The notes beneath the pieces are model-generated. The model had not been told where the DNA came from and made no database searches. It saw only the letters and a list, made by a program, of their open reading frames with translations. Position numbers and translations under genes: made by a program. A stretch of DNA of 64,000 bases. It comes from an uncultured Bacteroidales bacterium (GTDB lineage Bacteria > Bacteroidota > Bacteroidia > Bacteroidales > Bacteroidaceae). Each line of letters opens with the position of its first letter. The stretch's first letter is position 1. Shown piece after piece: positions 45,357-54,035 of this stretch. The DNA lies in contig CACWFY010000003.1 in NCBI GenBank assembly GCA_902760345.1, positions 30,930-94,929 on the forward strand, written 5' to 3'.

Positions 45357-45463
45357 AACGGGCCGTGGCCCATGCAACTCGTGGTGGTGATGGCGGTCAG
45401 GAAGGCGGTGAGGGCGGCTACTAGCATCTTCACCGCAATCTCAATGATTCGTTTCTTCAGCAT
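45353..45463 (-). CDS. Smalltalk protein (36-residue micropeptide)
   Basis: A 36-residue protein too short for usual gene finders. It has the layout of Bacteroidota smalltalk proteins: a basic start (MLKKRIIEIAVK), a hydrophobic Ala/Leu/Thr-rich helix (MLVAALTAFLTAITT) and a TTSC lipobox-like end followed by MGHGPF. Smalltalk genes often neighbour lysozyme- or amidase-like and HU-like genes of prophage origin; here none of these is intact. A terminator follows directly, which supports expression. Confidence 0.8.
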   Translation of the reverse strand: MLKKRIIEIAVKMLVAALTAFLTAITTTSCMGHGPF

Positions 45464-45558
45464 AATTTCTCATTTTTGATTGTTGAATGTTGTTGAGACA
45501 AAAACCATAAAAACCCCTCTGCTGATGCTTTCGCTCTTCGAGCTTTCGTGCTGATGTC

Positions 45559-45684
45559 ATGGCTTTGTGCTTAAGAGCTGTGGCTCTTGCACCAGCCCTC
45601 GCCTCACAATTGACAACTGAGGTTAAGACCCTTGTGCCAGGTGAAGAAGTGACTATCGTGATAGACCATAATTATAGCGAGTAA
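45559..45684 (+). other. Short open frame, possible gene remnant
   Basis: 41 codons ending TTEVKTLVPGEEVTIVIDHN plus YSE. The tail reads like a beta-strand-rich protein end, and upstream the same frame stays open for 14 codons without a better start. Nothing else is identified between the smalltalk gene and the araC-type gene. Confidence 0.25.
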
Positions 45685-45705
45685 AAGAATGAAGAAGTAG
45701 TTGCG

Positions 45706-46584
45706 TCACCCCTTCCGATATTCCTTCGGACTCATACCGTTCAGACGTGAGAAGAACTTGCTGAAGGAGGGGGTGTCAGCGAAGTGGAGGTGGTCAGCAA
45801 TCTGGGTGATGCTCAGTTGGGAGGTTTGCAACAGGAAGGAGGCCTCCATCAGTAGCATCTGATTGATATAGTCGACAACGGTACGGCCAGTAACCTGACG
45901 GACCACGCGGGAGAGATAGACGGGAGAGATATGGAGCTGGTCGGCGTAGAACGGGATGTCGTGGTGCTCAGCAAAGTGGCGGGGCAGCAGACGGATGAAG
46001 CCGATGAAGATTTCCTCCACACGCTGGGGTGTCTGGCGTTGTACGATGGCACGCTGCTGGGCGTTCTGCAGGTCGAGCAGGAATATGGAATAGAGCATGC
46101 GTAGCACCTCGCCTTTATAGATATGATCGGAATGAATATAGCCGATGATTTCTTTCATTTTTGCTATCAGATGCTGGGCGGCATCTGGGGCCAGTGTCTG
46201 CTTCGGCTCATGCAACTGCACGATAGGCAGGTAGGCCAGATGTACGAGGTCGTGGACGGATGGGGCCTCGATAGTGACATGCTCATCGGCCATCAGGCAG
46301 TAGCCGTGAAAATCGTCGGAAGTGGCGATGACATCGACAGGGAGGCCCGGCGAATAGGTGTACAGGTCGTTGGGGTGAAACGTCAGTTCACGGCCATTGT
46401 AGTAAATCGTCATCCACCCTTTGTCAACCAGCATAAAGGCGAAGCTGGACACGAATCCGCGCTGCAGGTTACTACGAAGGATCTTCACCGCATCTGTTTC
46501 TAAGCAGTACATCCCTGTGTCCCAGCCTTTTTCGGGCAAGTCGTCGCCTACAAATGTTGGCAAATATTCATTCAGCGTGTACAT
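45706..46584 (-). CDS. AraC-family transcriptional regulator
   Basis: A 292-residue regulator. The N-terminal 170 residues look like a cupin sensor domain (GWMTIYYNGRELTFHPNDLY). The C-terminal two helix-turn-helix units are typical AraC: HISPVYLSRVVRQVTGRTVV and LSITQIADHLHFADTPSFSK, ending MSPKEYRKG. It is divergent from the ferritin-like gene, which may be its target. Its promoter element ends only 8 nt before the ATG. Confidence 0.92.
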   Translation of the reverse strand: MYTLNEYLPTFVGDDLPEKGWDTGMYCLETDAVKILRSNLQRGFVSSFAFMLVDKGWMTIYYNGRELTFHPNDLYTYSPGLPVDVIATSDDFHGYCLMADEHVTIEAPSVHDLVHLAYLPIVQLHEPKQTLAPDAAQHLIAKMKEIIGYIHSDHIYKGEVLRMLYSIFLLDLQNAQQRAIVQRQTPQRVEEIFIGFIRLLPRHFAEHHDIPFYADQLHISPVYLSRVVRQVTGRTVVDYINQMLLMEASFLLQTSQLSITQIADHLHFADTPSFSKFFSRLNGMSPKEYRKG

Positions 46585-46592
46585 ATCAATTG

Positions 46593-46600
46593 CAAAATTA
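46593..46600 (-). promoter_or_regulatory. -7 element TAATTTTG for the araC-type gene
   Basis: TAnnTTTG match, 8 nt before the ATG at 46584. Confidence 0.55.
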
Positions 46601-46677
46601 CAAATATTTTTTTAAAGTTGTATCGTTTCAGACAACTTTTGTATTGTTTCAGATTTGGATTCGTAGTAAAAACATCG

Positions 46678-46685
46678 TAACTTTG
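46678..46685 (+). promoter_or_regulatory. -7 element TAACTTTG for the ferritin-like operon
   Basis: TAnnTTTG match, 39 nt before the ATG at 46725. The divergent spacer to the araC-type gene is 140 bp and could hold operator sites. Confidence 0.65.
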
Positions 46686-46724
46686 CGGCGTGAATATATT
46701 ATTAACAACTAAAACAAAAGCATT

Positions 46725-47180
46725 ATGGACAAGCAGAAATCAATTGAGTCATTACAGTTTTTCGTAACTCATCTGGCAGAAGGTGCCATGGTTCACAAAC
46801 AGCAGGGCATGATCTTCAAGGCGCAGGGCTTCACAAAACTCGGAGAGAAGTACATCGGCCACTTCGGTGAGGAGATGGGCTGGGTAGAGAAGTTCACAGA
46901 GCGCATCCTCGACCTGGGAGGAGATGTTAAGTTCGAGGGCATGAAGAGCCGCGACCTTATTGGCGATCCCATTGAATATGTCAAGGCTGACCTCGCCATT
47001 CAGGAGCCGGGCGTTGAGTTGCTGATGAAGTGCATGGAGGGCGTGAAGGACGATCCCACCACTTACGACCTACTGAAGGCTTATCTTGCAGACGAAGAGG
47101 AAGACCTCTACTGGAGCCAGGGCGCAGTGGAGCTCATCGAGAAGATTGGTATCCAGAATTGGCTGGTGACACAACTGTAA
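46725..47180 (+). CDS. Ferritin-like (bacterioferritin-type) protein
   Basis: A 151-residue four-helix protein. Acidic and histidine residues typical of a ferroxidase centre recur in the helices: GEKYIGHFGEEMGWVEKF (about 40-57) and ADEEEDLYWSQGAVELI (about 122-138). Length fits bacterioferritin/Dps-like proteins that store iron or detoxify peroxide. Lacking an alignment, the subfamily is uncertain. It is followed by the DUF2156 gene 5 nt later. Confidence 0.75.
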   Translation: MDKQKSIESLQFFVTHLAEGAMVHKQQGMIFKAQGFTKLGEKYIGHFGEEMGWVEKFTERILDLGGDVKFEGMKSRDLIGDPIEYVKADLAIQEPGVELLMKCMEGVKDDPTTYDLLKAYLADEEEDLYWSQGAVELIEKIGIQNWLVTQL

Positions 47181-47185
47181 AACTA

Positions 47186-48094
47186 ATGACACTCGCGTTT
47201 CATCCTTTGACGTTGATAGACCGCGAAGCGATGCAGGCAGTTACGCTACCCTCTGGGCGGCGTAACTGCAACTATAATTTTGCCAACCTTGTGGGATGGA
47301 AGTTTCTGTTCGGCACCGAGGTGTGCGTGCTGGAAAAAGCCGTGGTGCTGCGCTATACCTTCGATGGCCAGCGAGCGTATATGGTGTGTACGTCAGAAGC
47401 ATTGTCGCAGGAACTGATTGAGGCGTTACTTGAGGATAGCAAGGGAGATTTCTCCGACGGAACGGAGTGTGGCGCTGCAATGACATTGATTGGGCTTGAA
47501 GATTCGCAAGTACCCCAATTGTCCGGATTCTTGATTTCTGTCGAGTCAATTCGTGACCGCTACGACTACATCTATTGTCGCACGGATCTCGCAACGCTGC
47601 ATGGAAAACATCTGGACGGCAAGCGTAACCACATCCGTCGTTTCCGTACGCAGCATCCCGATTTTGAATATCGTCCTCTAATGCCGGAATTCTTTGACGA
47701 ATGTCGCCGGCTGACGGAAATATGGCAGGAAGAGAAGGGCGGTAACGATACTATACACGCTGAGAAACAGGTGATGGAGACCATATTTTCCAATTGGGAC
47801 GCTCTCGGCATGATAGGTGGAAGCATCTTCGTGGACGGTCGTATGGTGGCGTTCGCATACGGCTCTGCTGTCACAACCGACACCTTCGACGTCTGCGTGG
47901 AGAAAGCCGACCGGCACGTGGAGGGTGCCTTTGCCATCATCAACCAGCAGTTCGCTGAGCATCTGCCTGAGCAATATGTCTATCTGAACCGCGAGGAAGA
48001 CATGGGAATCCCAGGTCTTCGCCAAGCGAAATTGTCGTATCACCCTGAAATACTATTGACCTACAATGCCGTACATATTACAGAGAATGACTGA
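47186..48094 (+). CDS. DUF2156 family protein
   Basis: A 302-residue protein with two GNAT-like halves, the DUF2156 layout related to the C-terminal domain of phosphatidylglycerol lysyltransferase. Recognisable parts are NYNFANLVGWKF near residue 28, LDGKRNHIRRFRTQHPDFEY near the middle and EDMGIPGLRQAKLSYHPE at the end. Such proteins may transfer an aminoacyl or acyl group, but no function is proven for this branch. The ATG at 47186 is chosen because the longer frame overlaps the ferritin-like gene. It overlaps the GNAT gene by 29 nt. Confidence 0.8.
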   Translation: MTLAFHPLTLIDREAMQAVTLPSGRRNCNYNFANLVGWKFLFGTEVCVLEKAVVLRYTFDGQRAYMVCTSEALSQELIEALLEDSKGDFSDGTECGAAMTLIGLEDSQVPQLSGFLISVESIRDRYDYIYCRTDLATLHGKHLDGKRNHIRRFRTQHPDFEYRPLMPEFFDECRRLTEIWQEEKGGNDTIHAEKQVMETIFSNWDALGMIGGSIFVDGRMVAFAYGSAVTTDTFDVCVEKADRHVEGAFAIINQQFAEHLPEQYVYLNREEDMGIPGLRQAKLSYHPEILLTYNAVHITEND

Positions 48095-48548
48095 AGATGA
48101 CGCGCTGTTGACCGCCCGCTGGATGGTGCGACAGTACGGTTTCGACCGTGCTGAGGTGGAGTCGTGGGTGCAAGACCTGCATTTCAACTGGCCGTTGAGT
48201 GTCAAGGCCTTAGATGAAGACGGCCATGTCGTGGGGCTGCTCAACATGAGTGACTATCGCATTGAGGAGGAGACGCCGCAGATTCTGAAAGACGAGCCGG
48301 AGCTGATAAAAAGTCTGAACGCTCAGCGTTATATTGCTGTCTTTTCGTTCATCGTGGCTGAAAATTATCGTGGTACCCGGTTGAACTACGACATGCTGAT
48401 GTCCATCATGCCCGAGTTGAAAACCAACTACGATTTCATCTTCATTCCTGTGCTGCATCGCCTCAAAACCCATCAATACTGGCAACGCTGGGGTGCAAAG
48501 GAGTTTTACCGCGATGCGGATTGTGTGTGTTATAAATTGGATATTTAG
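48066..48548 (+). CDS. GNAT-like N-acetyltransferase
   Basis: A 160-residue protein resembling GNAT acetyltransferases: a MTEDDALLTARWM start, a central strand VVGLLNMSDYRIEEE, FIVAENYRGTRLNYDMLMSI as the acetyl-CoA loop region (weakly matching R/Q-x-x-G-x-G/A) and YDFIFIPVLHRLKTHQYWQRWG at the end. Two in-frame starts exist, 48066 and 48087; the first overlaps the DUF2156 gene by 29 nt. Substrate unknown. Together with DUF2156 it forms a two-gene acyltransferase pair. Confidence 0.65.
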   Translation: MPYILQRMTEDDALLTARWMVRQYGFDRAEVESWVQDLHFNWPLSVKALDEDGHVVGLLNMSDYRIEEETPQILKDEPELIKSLNAQRYIAVFSFIVAENYRGTRLNYDMLMSIMPELKTNYDFIFIPVLHRLKTHQYWQRWGAKEFYRDADCVCYKLDI

Positions 48549-48576
48549 TATCTTTACACCCTAAATATAATCAGAT

Positions 48577-49356
48577 ATGACAACGTTAATCATAGGTCTT
48601 TTGATTCCACTGCTGGGCACTATGCTCGGCTCAGCCTTCGTGTTTTTCATGAAGAAAGACATGTCGCCGAGGCTACAGAAGTCGCTGTTAGGCTTTGCGT
48701 CGGGCGTGATGGTGGCAGCATCTGTGTGGTCGCTGCTGATTCCGTCGATGGAGATGGCGGCAGACAGCGGACGGTGGTCTGTTTTGCCTGCTGCTGTGGG
48801 ATTCCTGTTGGGTATGGGATTCCTGCTGATGATTGACGAGCTGACACCCCACCTGCATATCGGAACTGATAAGCCAGAGGGTATGCGGTCGCATCTTTCA
48901 AAAACCGCTATGCTGGCTTTAGCGGTCACCATTCACAACCTTCCTGAAGGTATGGCTGTGGGTGTCGTTTTTGCTGGTGCCGAGAGTGGTACCTCAAATA
49001 TCTCACTGGCCAGTGCTGTTGTTGTAGCACTGGGTATTGCTATCCAGAACGTGCCGGAGGGAGCTATTATTTCCATGCCTATGCGTGCGGCTGGCAATTC
49101 CAGGTGGAAGTCTTTTCTTATCGGTTCACTGAGTGGTGCCGTCGAACCTGTCGGAGCCGTTGCTGTTCTGTTGTTGGCTTCGCTGCTGATGCCTATTCTG
49201 CCTTATATGCTAGCCTTTGCAGCTGGTGCTATGTTCTATGTAGTTGTCGAGGAACTTATCCCCGAGGCCTCCAGCGGTCAGCACAGTAATCTCAGCACCA
49301 TCGGATTTGCCATCGGCTTTGTCCTGATGATGGTACTCGACGTGGTGATGGGATAG
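48577..49356 (+). CDS. zupT: ZIP-family metal transporter
   Basis: A 259-residue membrane protein with about eight helices. The ZIP binding motifs are explicit: HNLPEGMAVG in helix IV and QNVPEGAII in helix V, in which His/Asn/Glu residues bind the metal (the second motif starts with Gln instead of His). ZIP proteins import zinc, iron or manganese. The start is 28 nt after the GNAT gene; whether it is in the ferritin-like operon is unclear. Confidence 0.9.
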   Translation: MTTLIIGLLIPLLGTMLGSAFVFFMKKDMSPRLQKSLLGFASGVMVAASVWSLLIPSMEMAADSGRWSVLPAAVGFLLGMGFLLMIDELTPHLHIGTDKPEGMRSHLSKTAMLALAVTIHNLPEGMAVGVVFAGAESGTSNISLASAVVVALGIAIQNVPEGAIISMPMRAAGNSRWKSFLIGSLSGAVEPVGAVAVLLLASLLMPILPYMLAFAAGAMFYVVVEELIPEASSGQHSNLSTIGFAIGFVLMMVLDVVMG

Positions 49357-49403
49357 CTCCTTATTGGTGATCTTTTTGCGAGGGTGACGACTGGCTTGAC
49401 GAG

Positions 49404-49475
49404 ATGGAGCGTCTGTTCCGTACAGCCAAACCCATGATGGACTTTACAAACTCTGTGATAGACGATTACGAATAA
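49404..49475 (+). other. Short open frame after zupT, possible remnant
   Basis: 23 codons (MERLFRTAKPMMDFTNSVID plus DYE) with further open codons upstream reading SFCEGDDWLDE. Codon use resembles real genes but no start context or family is seen. Probably the end of a lost gene. Confidence 0.25.
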
Positions 49476-49494
49476 ACTAAAAGTTATTTTAGGG

Positions 49495-51564
49495 CTATTT
49501 ACTCAGTTGTTTCTTTGCTATACGTTTCGTCATACCTATGGCACCGGCAGGACATACCAGACGGCAGAGGTGGCATCCTACACACTTGGTGCCTACCAGA
49601 CGAGGACGACGGGTCTCATGGTCGAAGACAATGGCCTGATGGCCACCATCGCTACACGATACCTCGCAGCGGCCACAGCCGATACACAACTCTTTATCGA
49701 ACTTTGGATAAATAATGGTGTCGCGGTCCAGATGATCAGGATTCTGGAACTTCTCCAGCCGCTCGCCCACCAACTGCTGCAACTCTGTGACGCCGCGCTT
49801 GGCCATATAGCGCTGCAGACCCAGTATGAGGTCGTCGATGATGCGATAGCCATACTGCATCACGGCGGTGCATACCTGCACGTTGCCGCAACCCAACTGA
49901 ATGAACTCCAAGGCGTCGCGCCACGTCTCGATGCCGCCGATACCGCTCAGGTCAAATTGAGAGGTGAGGGGTGAGGGGTGAGGGGTGAGCGTTCTCATCT
50001 GCGCCAATTCCAGCACATGGCGCAGGGCTATAGGACGCACGGCACGGCCTGAGTAGCCCGAAATAGTGCGCTGTCCTGACACCTCCGCGTCGAAGGTCAT
50101 CGTTACCGATTTGATGGTGTTGATGGCCGAGATGGCGTCGGCACCAGCTTCCACACAAGCGACAGCAGGCTCAGTGATATGCGTGATGTTGGGTGTCATC
50201 TTCGGGATGACGGGAATCTTCACACTGCTTTTCACACAGGCCGTATAGGTCTTCACCAGTTCAGGACTCTGCCCCACATCGCTACCCATACCCTTATACT
50301 TCATCTGCGGACACGAGAAGTTCAGCTCCACGGCATCGCAGCCAGCCTCTTCGGCCATGCGGGCCAACTTCATCCACTCGTCCTCGTTCTGTCCCATGAT
50401 GGAGGCGATGACCACCTTTGTGGGATAGTCCTGCTTCAGTCGGCGCAGGATGTCGAAATCCATCTCTACAGGGTTTTCACTCAATTGTTCCATGTTGCGG
50501 AAACCGTAGAAGTCACCGTGCGAGGCATTATTGTGCATGGCGTCGAAGCGTGGCGACACCTCTTTGATTTCCTGCATGCAAATGGTCTTGTAAAACACGC
50601 CTGCCCAACCGGCATCGAAGGCACGGGCTACCATCTCGTAGTTGGTACATACGGCCGACGAGGCCAGGAAGAACGGATTCTCGCACTTGATACCACAAAA
50701 CGTGATATCGAGCGAAGGATAATGAGTGTCGTCCACCTCGTCCTTGTGGATACTGCGCAGCATCTCCTTGATGCGGATGGGCCAGTTGTAGTGGATGCAG
50801 GCCTCTTCTGCCCGCTCCAAGTCAGCGTCCGTGCAGTCTTTCACCCATTGCAGGGCGGGCTTGTGGTTGTCGAAGCGGATGGCACGGATGGCGCGCGCAG
50901 GATCGCCCGTCTTGCAGGCCTTGGTGCAGGGTGCATCTTGGCACAACAGACAGCGGCTAGCCTCTTCGTATATGTTCACCCTGCGCAGTCTCACATCTTT
51001 CAGCTTTATCTGGTTGTTCTCCAACGACTCGACGATGGCCAGCGACTCGATGTGCGTCACACCGGCATCTACCAGCACCTTGCGACCGCCTTGGAACTCC
51101 TTCTCTATGAGGAATCCCATGCCCACCAGCTCTGCACCGGCCTGCTGGCAAAGGTCTAAGATGGCCAGTCCCGTGTTGCCGTACGCCAGGAAATCGTCTA
51201 TGAACAGTACGCGATCACTGCTCCTCAGGTGTTCACGGCTGATGATGAGAGGGCAGTCCATGTCCTTGGTAAACGAGTGTACTGTCGCAACTAGAGAATC
51301 GCCCATCGTTGAAGGTTTCTGCTTCTTGGCAAACACCACCGGCAGCTCCATCATATATCCCAGCATCACCGCTGGTGCAATACCTGAAGCCTCGACGGTT
51401 ACTATCTTTGTCGCTTCCAAATGGCCAAAGCGCGAGAAAAACTCTACCGCCACCTGTTTCATCAGGTAGGGGTCCATCTGGTGGTTGATGAAACGGTCCA
51501 CCTTCAAGATGCCACCTTCCAGACAGTGGCCGTCCTGGATGATGCGATTAATCAATGTTTTCAT
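49495..51564 (-). CDS. Fusion: xanthine phosphoribosyltransferase + PreA-like dihydropyrimidine dehydrogenase
   Basis: A single 689-residue frame joins two enzymes. Residues 1-190 are a complete Xpt-type phosphoribosyltransferase: [20 protein letters not shown], the PRPP loop [11 protein letters not shown] (119-129) and [10 protein letters not shown]. From about 197 a Fe-S helical domain begins (cysteines 205, 208, 213, 217 in [17 protein letters not shown]), then a TIM barrel of the DHOD/PreA family (284-590, with NFSCPQ and GIGGIETW), and two 4Fe-4S clusters (C627-IGC-GRC, C661-VGC-HLC). PreA reduces uracil/thymine. No FAD/NADH partner gene (preT) is adjacent. There is no linker between the parts. 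Residues 526-535 are encoded by a 7-bp repeat array. Confidence 0.85.
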   Translation of the reverse strand: MKTLINRIIQDGHCLEGGILKVDRFINHQMDPYLMKQVAVEFFSRFGHLEATKIVTVEASGIAPAVMLGYMMELPVVFAKKQKPSTMGDSLVATVHSFTKDMDCPLIISREHLRSSDRVLFIDDFLAYGNTGLAILDLCQQAGAELVGMGFLIEKEFQGGRKVLVDAGVTHIESLAIVESLENNQIKLKDVRLRRVNIYEEASRCLLCQDAPCTKACKTGDPARAIRAIRFDNHKPALQWVKDCTDADLERAEEACIHYNWPIRIKEMLRSIHKDEVDDTHYPSLDITFCGIKCENPFFLASSAVCTNYEMVARAFDAGWAGVFYKTICMQEIKEVSPRFDAMHNNASHGDFYGFRNMEQLSENPVEMDFDILRRLKQDYPTKVVIASIMGQNEDEWMKLARMAEEAGCDAVELNFSCPQMKYKGMGSDVGQSPELVKTYTACVKSSVKIPVIPKMTPNITHITEPAVACVEAGADAISAINTIKSVTMTFDAEVSGQRTISGYSGRAVRPIALRHVLELAQMRTLTPHPSPLTSQFDLSGIGGIETWRDALEFIQLGCGNVQVCTAVMQYGYRIIDDLILGLQRYMAKRGVTELQQLVGERLEKFQNPDHLDRDTIIYPKFDKELCIGCGRCEVSCSDGGHQAIVFDHETRRPRLVGTKCVGCHLCRLVCPAGAIGMTKRIAKKQLSK
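49963..49990 (-). repeat. 7-bp tandem repeat inside the xpt-preA fusion gene
   Basis: Four units GGTGAGG, GGTGAGG, GGTGAGG, GGTGAGC (plus-strand reading). It encodes [10 protein letters not shown] between the [14 protein letters not shown] region and the flavin-site GIGG motif. Confidence 0.9.
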
Positions 51565-51621
51565 AGGCTTGAACTGTTTTAGGTAACTATTTCTTATAAA
51601 AACTGCTGTAGTTTTTCGCGA

Positions 51622-51629
51622 CAAAGATA
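51622..51629 (-). promoter_or_regulatory. -7 element TATCTTTG for the xpt-preA gene
   Basis: TAnnTTTG match, 57 nt before the ATG at 51564. The leader is too short for a purine riboswitch and none is seen. Confidence 0.6.
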
Positions 51630-51711
51630 CACATTTTTTTTGAAATCAGCACACAAGTTCCTGTCTTTTATTACTTTGTTCTTTTCAGGGTGTATTGAAA
51701 TATGTTACACG

Positions 51712-52272
51712 TCAGTATGTTAATTCAGTATACGCCCTTTTCAAAAAGGGCAGAGAAATACTGGCGAAAAACAGGAAGAAGATACCGATGATGGCAGCCG
51801 ACGAGGGGCGAGGGGAGTGTTTGCTTCCACCGAACTGGCACTGATACTGAATCATACGTTCGACATAGGCATCGACCGTAGACCAATGGCCTGCCTGTAC
51901 TTCGGCAACAAGACGGGGAAAGACCTCGCGGATATACCGCTGGTGCTCAGAATCCATAGAGTGGGGGAGTTCGTCTGTGGCACTATACCACGATACTACG
52001 CCCCCCTGCTGATGAGGAAACAGACGCATGGATTGCCAACCATCGGCCAACAAGACGTAGCCGGCAAAAATCTGCTCAACGGTAAGGCTATCGGCAGGCT
52101 GGATGGTCTTGACGGCATGGGTAGACAGCGTAGACACTGAGCGGCCATCGGCAATGAGCAGCTGACAGAAATGTGCAGCCTGCGCCTGCGGGATGACCTG
52201 AGGCGCTGCATAAAGAGATGCTGACCCTACCGAAAAAAGCAGGGCCAGCACAAAAAGAAATTGTTTTATCAT
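51712..52272 (-). CDS. Exported protein with C-terminal membrane helix, unknown function
   Basis: A 186-residue protein with a signal sequence (IKQFLFVLALLFSVGSASLYA) and a second hydrophobic helix near the C-terminus (AIIGIFFLFFASISLPFL, about 160-178). The region between is periplasmic, with no recognised domain. It is the last gene of the porin-imelysin-di-heme operon; the ATG at 52272 is adjacent to the stop of the di-heme gene. A role in iron or heme handling is only suggested by context. Confidence 0.7.
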   Translation of the reverse strand: MIKQFLFVLALLFSVGSASLYAAPQVIPQAQAAHFCQLLIADGRSVSTLSTHAVKTIQPADSLTVEQIFAGYVLLADGWQSMRLFPHQQGGVVSWYSATDELPHSMDSEHQRYIREVFPRLVAEVQAGHWSTVDAYVERMIQYQCQFGGSKHSPRPSSAAIIGIFFLFFASISLPFLKRAYTELTY

Positions 52273-52274
52273 CA

Positions 52275-54032
52275 CTATATCGATTCAATGAATTTTACGA
52301 TAGCGTCACGATCGGATTTGGGCAGATTGTAGAACTTCTCAGTGGCACGATAGCCATCCGACTGCTTAGAGTAGCCATGCCACATGATGGCCTCAACAAC
52401 GGTGCGTGCACGGCAGTCGTGCAAACGGTCGTCGGCACCAGTGAGACGGCGACTCAAACCGCGTCCCCATAACGGCGTAGTGCGACACCAACCGGTACGG
52501 ATATCGTTGGCCATGAACAAACGGTGCTGAACCAAGTCGGTATAAGGCCAGATAGTCTGGTGGGCGTACTTCGGCAGCATACTATTGGCGTTCTTGCCTA
52601 TCTGCTTGGCATAAGCCTTGGTGCTGGCATCGACCCACATATCGTCAGAGCCAGTGGTCCACGACGGACGGTGACAGTTGGCACAACCTATCTCGCTGAA
52701 CAGTTGCTTGCCACGCTGTACATCGGCGTCGTTCAAGTTACGGGCAGCAGGCACAGCCAAACCTCTGTGCCACACCATAAACTGATAGTACTGCTTGTCG
52801 CTCATCTCCTCAACGCCATTATAGGGCGCACCGTTCAGCAGATACTTTTCGAAGGTCTCCTTATAAGCGACAGACGGGGTGTTGAGCACCTCGTAAACAC
52901 GATTGGCAATGCCCTCGTCGGTGCCGTCGGCATAGTATGGATACAGAATGCTGGTGGGCGACGAACCATGCTGCTTGATGTAGCTGATCACCTCAGGATC
53001 TTCGCTCTGAGCCTTGGCCCACGCTGTGGTGGTGTAGAGCCAATGGCGGTCGCTGCGGGTGACGTTGGTGATGTTCCAGATGGCATTGGCACCAGCACCG
53101 TCCTGCAGCGAACCACGGGTCATGGCGTAGGTGAAGCGCTTAAGCGGACCATGAGAGCCACGATGTGCGCCAGTATCGTTGTAAGGTGCCGAATAGTAGG
53201 CAGCAGCCTTGAAGGTGTTGGCCTCCTTGTCCCACATGGCGGGGTTCATCTCGGCAAAGCGAGCCTCTGATGCCCACTGCTTCTCAATCTCCTCGTCGTC
53301 GATGGCATCGAGTAGGGCAGTACCGTAGATGCCGATGGTTGATTCGAGGCGTACATCATAGTCAGTAGGCTTCGGATTGGTGTTGAAGGCCGACTGCGGG
53401 ATGCGCACCTCAGGATAGATCAACGAATAGCTCTCACCGTCAGGGAAGGTCATCGCCAGTCCACTCTCCATAGCCGTTACGGTCTTCCACTCTATCTGTA
53501 TCTGCGTCTCGTCGATAGGTGCCTTGAAAGGCGCCATCGCCTGTGTCTGCGGCATACCCGTCACCTCAGAGATATAGGCATTCGTGCCCGGGTGATAGAT
53601 CACTAGCAGATAACCGTTGCCGATAGTGTTGGCACGATACTCCGTCTGGCGTTTGCCGTGGCCGTAGCTCGGATGACAGGCAATACAACTGTTGCGCACC
53701 CAGGCTGGACCCAAGCCGCGACGGGGGGCCTGCTCAAAGGTATATAAGTGCTCGAAGAAGTCTTCGCCGGTATTAAAGTCCTCCTCCATACCTGCAATGT
53801 TCTGAACGGCAGGCGTAGGCGCAGAATAACTGGCCTTCTCGGTAGTGCCCAGTTCTCCGCCAGGGAACCACTCTTCAGCCGTGAAGTTACCTGTGGCCTT
53901 GCCAAAAGCCTGTTCCTCAGTCTCCAGCGGACCCAGTTCGGTCAGATCATTGCTGTCCGAACAAGCGGTAAAGGCAGGCGCTACCAAAAGCCCTGCCAGT
54001 ACCATTTTTAAAATATTTTGATAACGTACCAT
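52275..54032 (-). CDS. Di-heme oxidoreductase (DHOR/DUF1111 family) lipoprotein
   Basis: A 585-residue lipoprotein (lipobox APAFTACSDS, cysteine at residue 23). Two c-type heme motifs are visible: CIACH near residue 117 and CANCH near residue 450. The DHOR family is related to di-heme peroxidases but its activity is unproven. In Bacteroidota it commonly sits next to imelysin genes; the imelysin gene lies 3 nt upstream here. Heme attachment implies a periplasm-facing protein and a cytochrome c maturation system elsewhere. Confidence 0.9.
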   Translation of the reverse strand: MVRYQNILKMVLAGLLVAPAFTACSDSNDLTELGPLETEEQAFGKATGNFTAEEWFPGGELGTTEKASYSAPTPAVQNIAGMEEDFNTGEDFFEHLYTFEQAPRRGLGPAWVRNSCIACHPSYGHGKRQTEYRANTIGNGYLLVIYHPGTNAYISEVTGMPQTQAMAPFKAPIDETQIQIEWKTVTAMESGLAMTFPDGESYSLIYPEVRIPQSAFNTNPKPTDYDVRLESTIGIYGTALLDAIDDEEIEKQWASEARFAEMNPAMWDKEANTFKAAAYYSAPYNDTGAHRGSHGPLKRFTYAMTRGSLQDGAGANAIWNITNVTRSDRHWLYTTTAWAKAQSEDPEVISYIKQHGSSPTSILYPYYADGTDEGIANRVYEVLNTPSVAYKETFEKYLLNGAPYNGVEEMSDKQYYQFMVWHRGLAVPAARNLNDADVQRGKQLFSEIGCANCHRPSWTTGSDDMWVDASTKAYAKQIGKNANSMLPKYAHQTIWPYTDLVQHRLFMANDIRTGWCRTTPLWGRGLSRRLTGADDRLHDCRARTVVEAIMWHGYSKQSDGYRATEKFYNLPKSDRDAIVKFIESI

Positions 54033-54035
54033 ATC

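Noticed and set aside
50179-51159. Plus-strand frame opposite the xpt-preA gene
   Set aside because: Shadow of the fusion gene, without any recognisable domain.
51565-51621. Possible purine/xanthine riboswitch before the xpt part
   Set aside because: The leader is about 50 nt and lacks the paired stems of known purine riboswitches.
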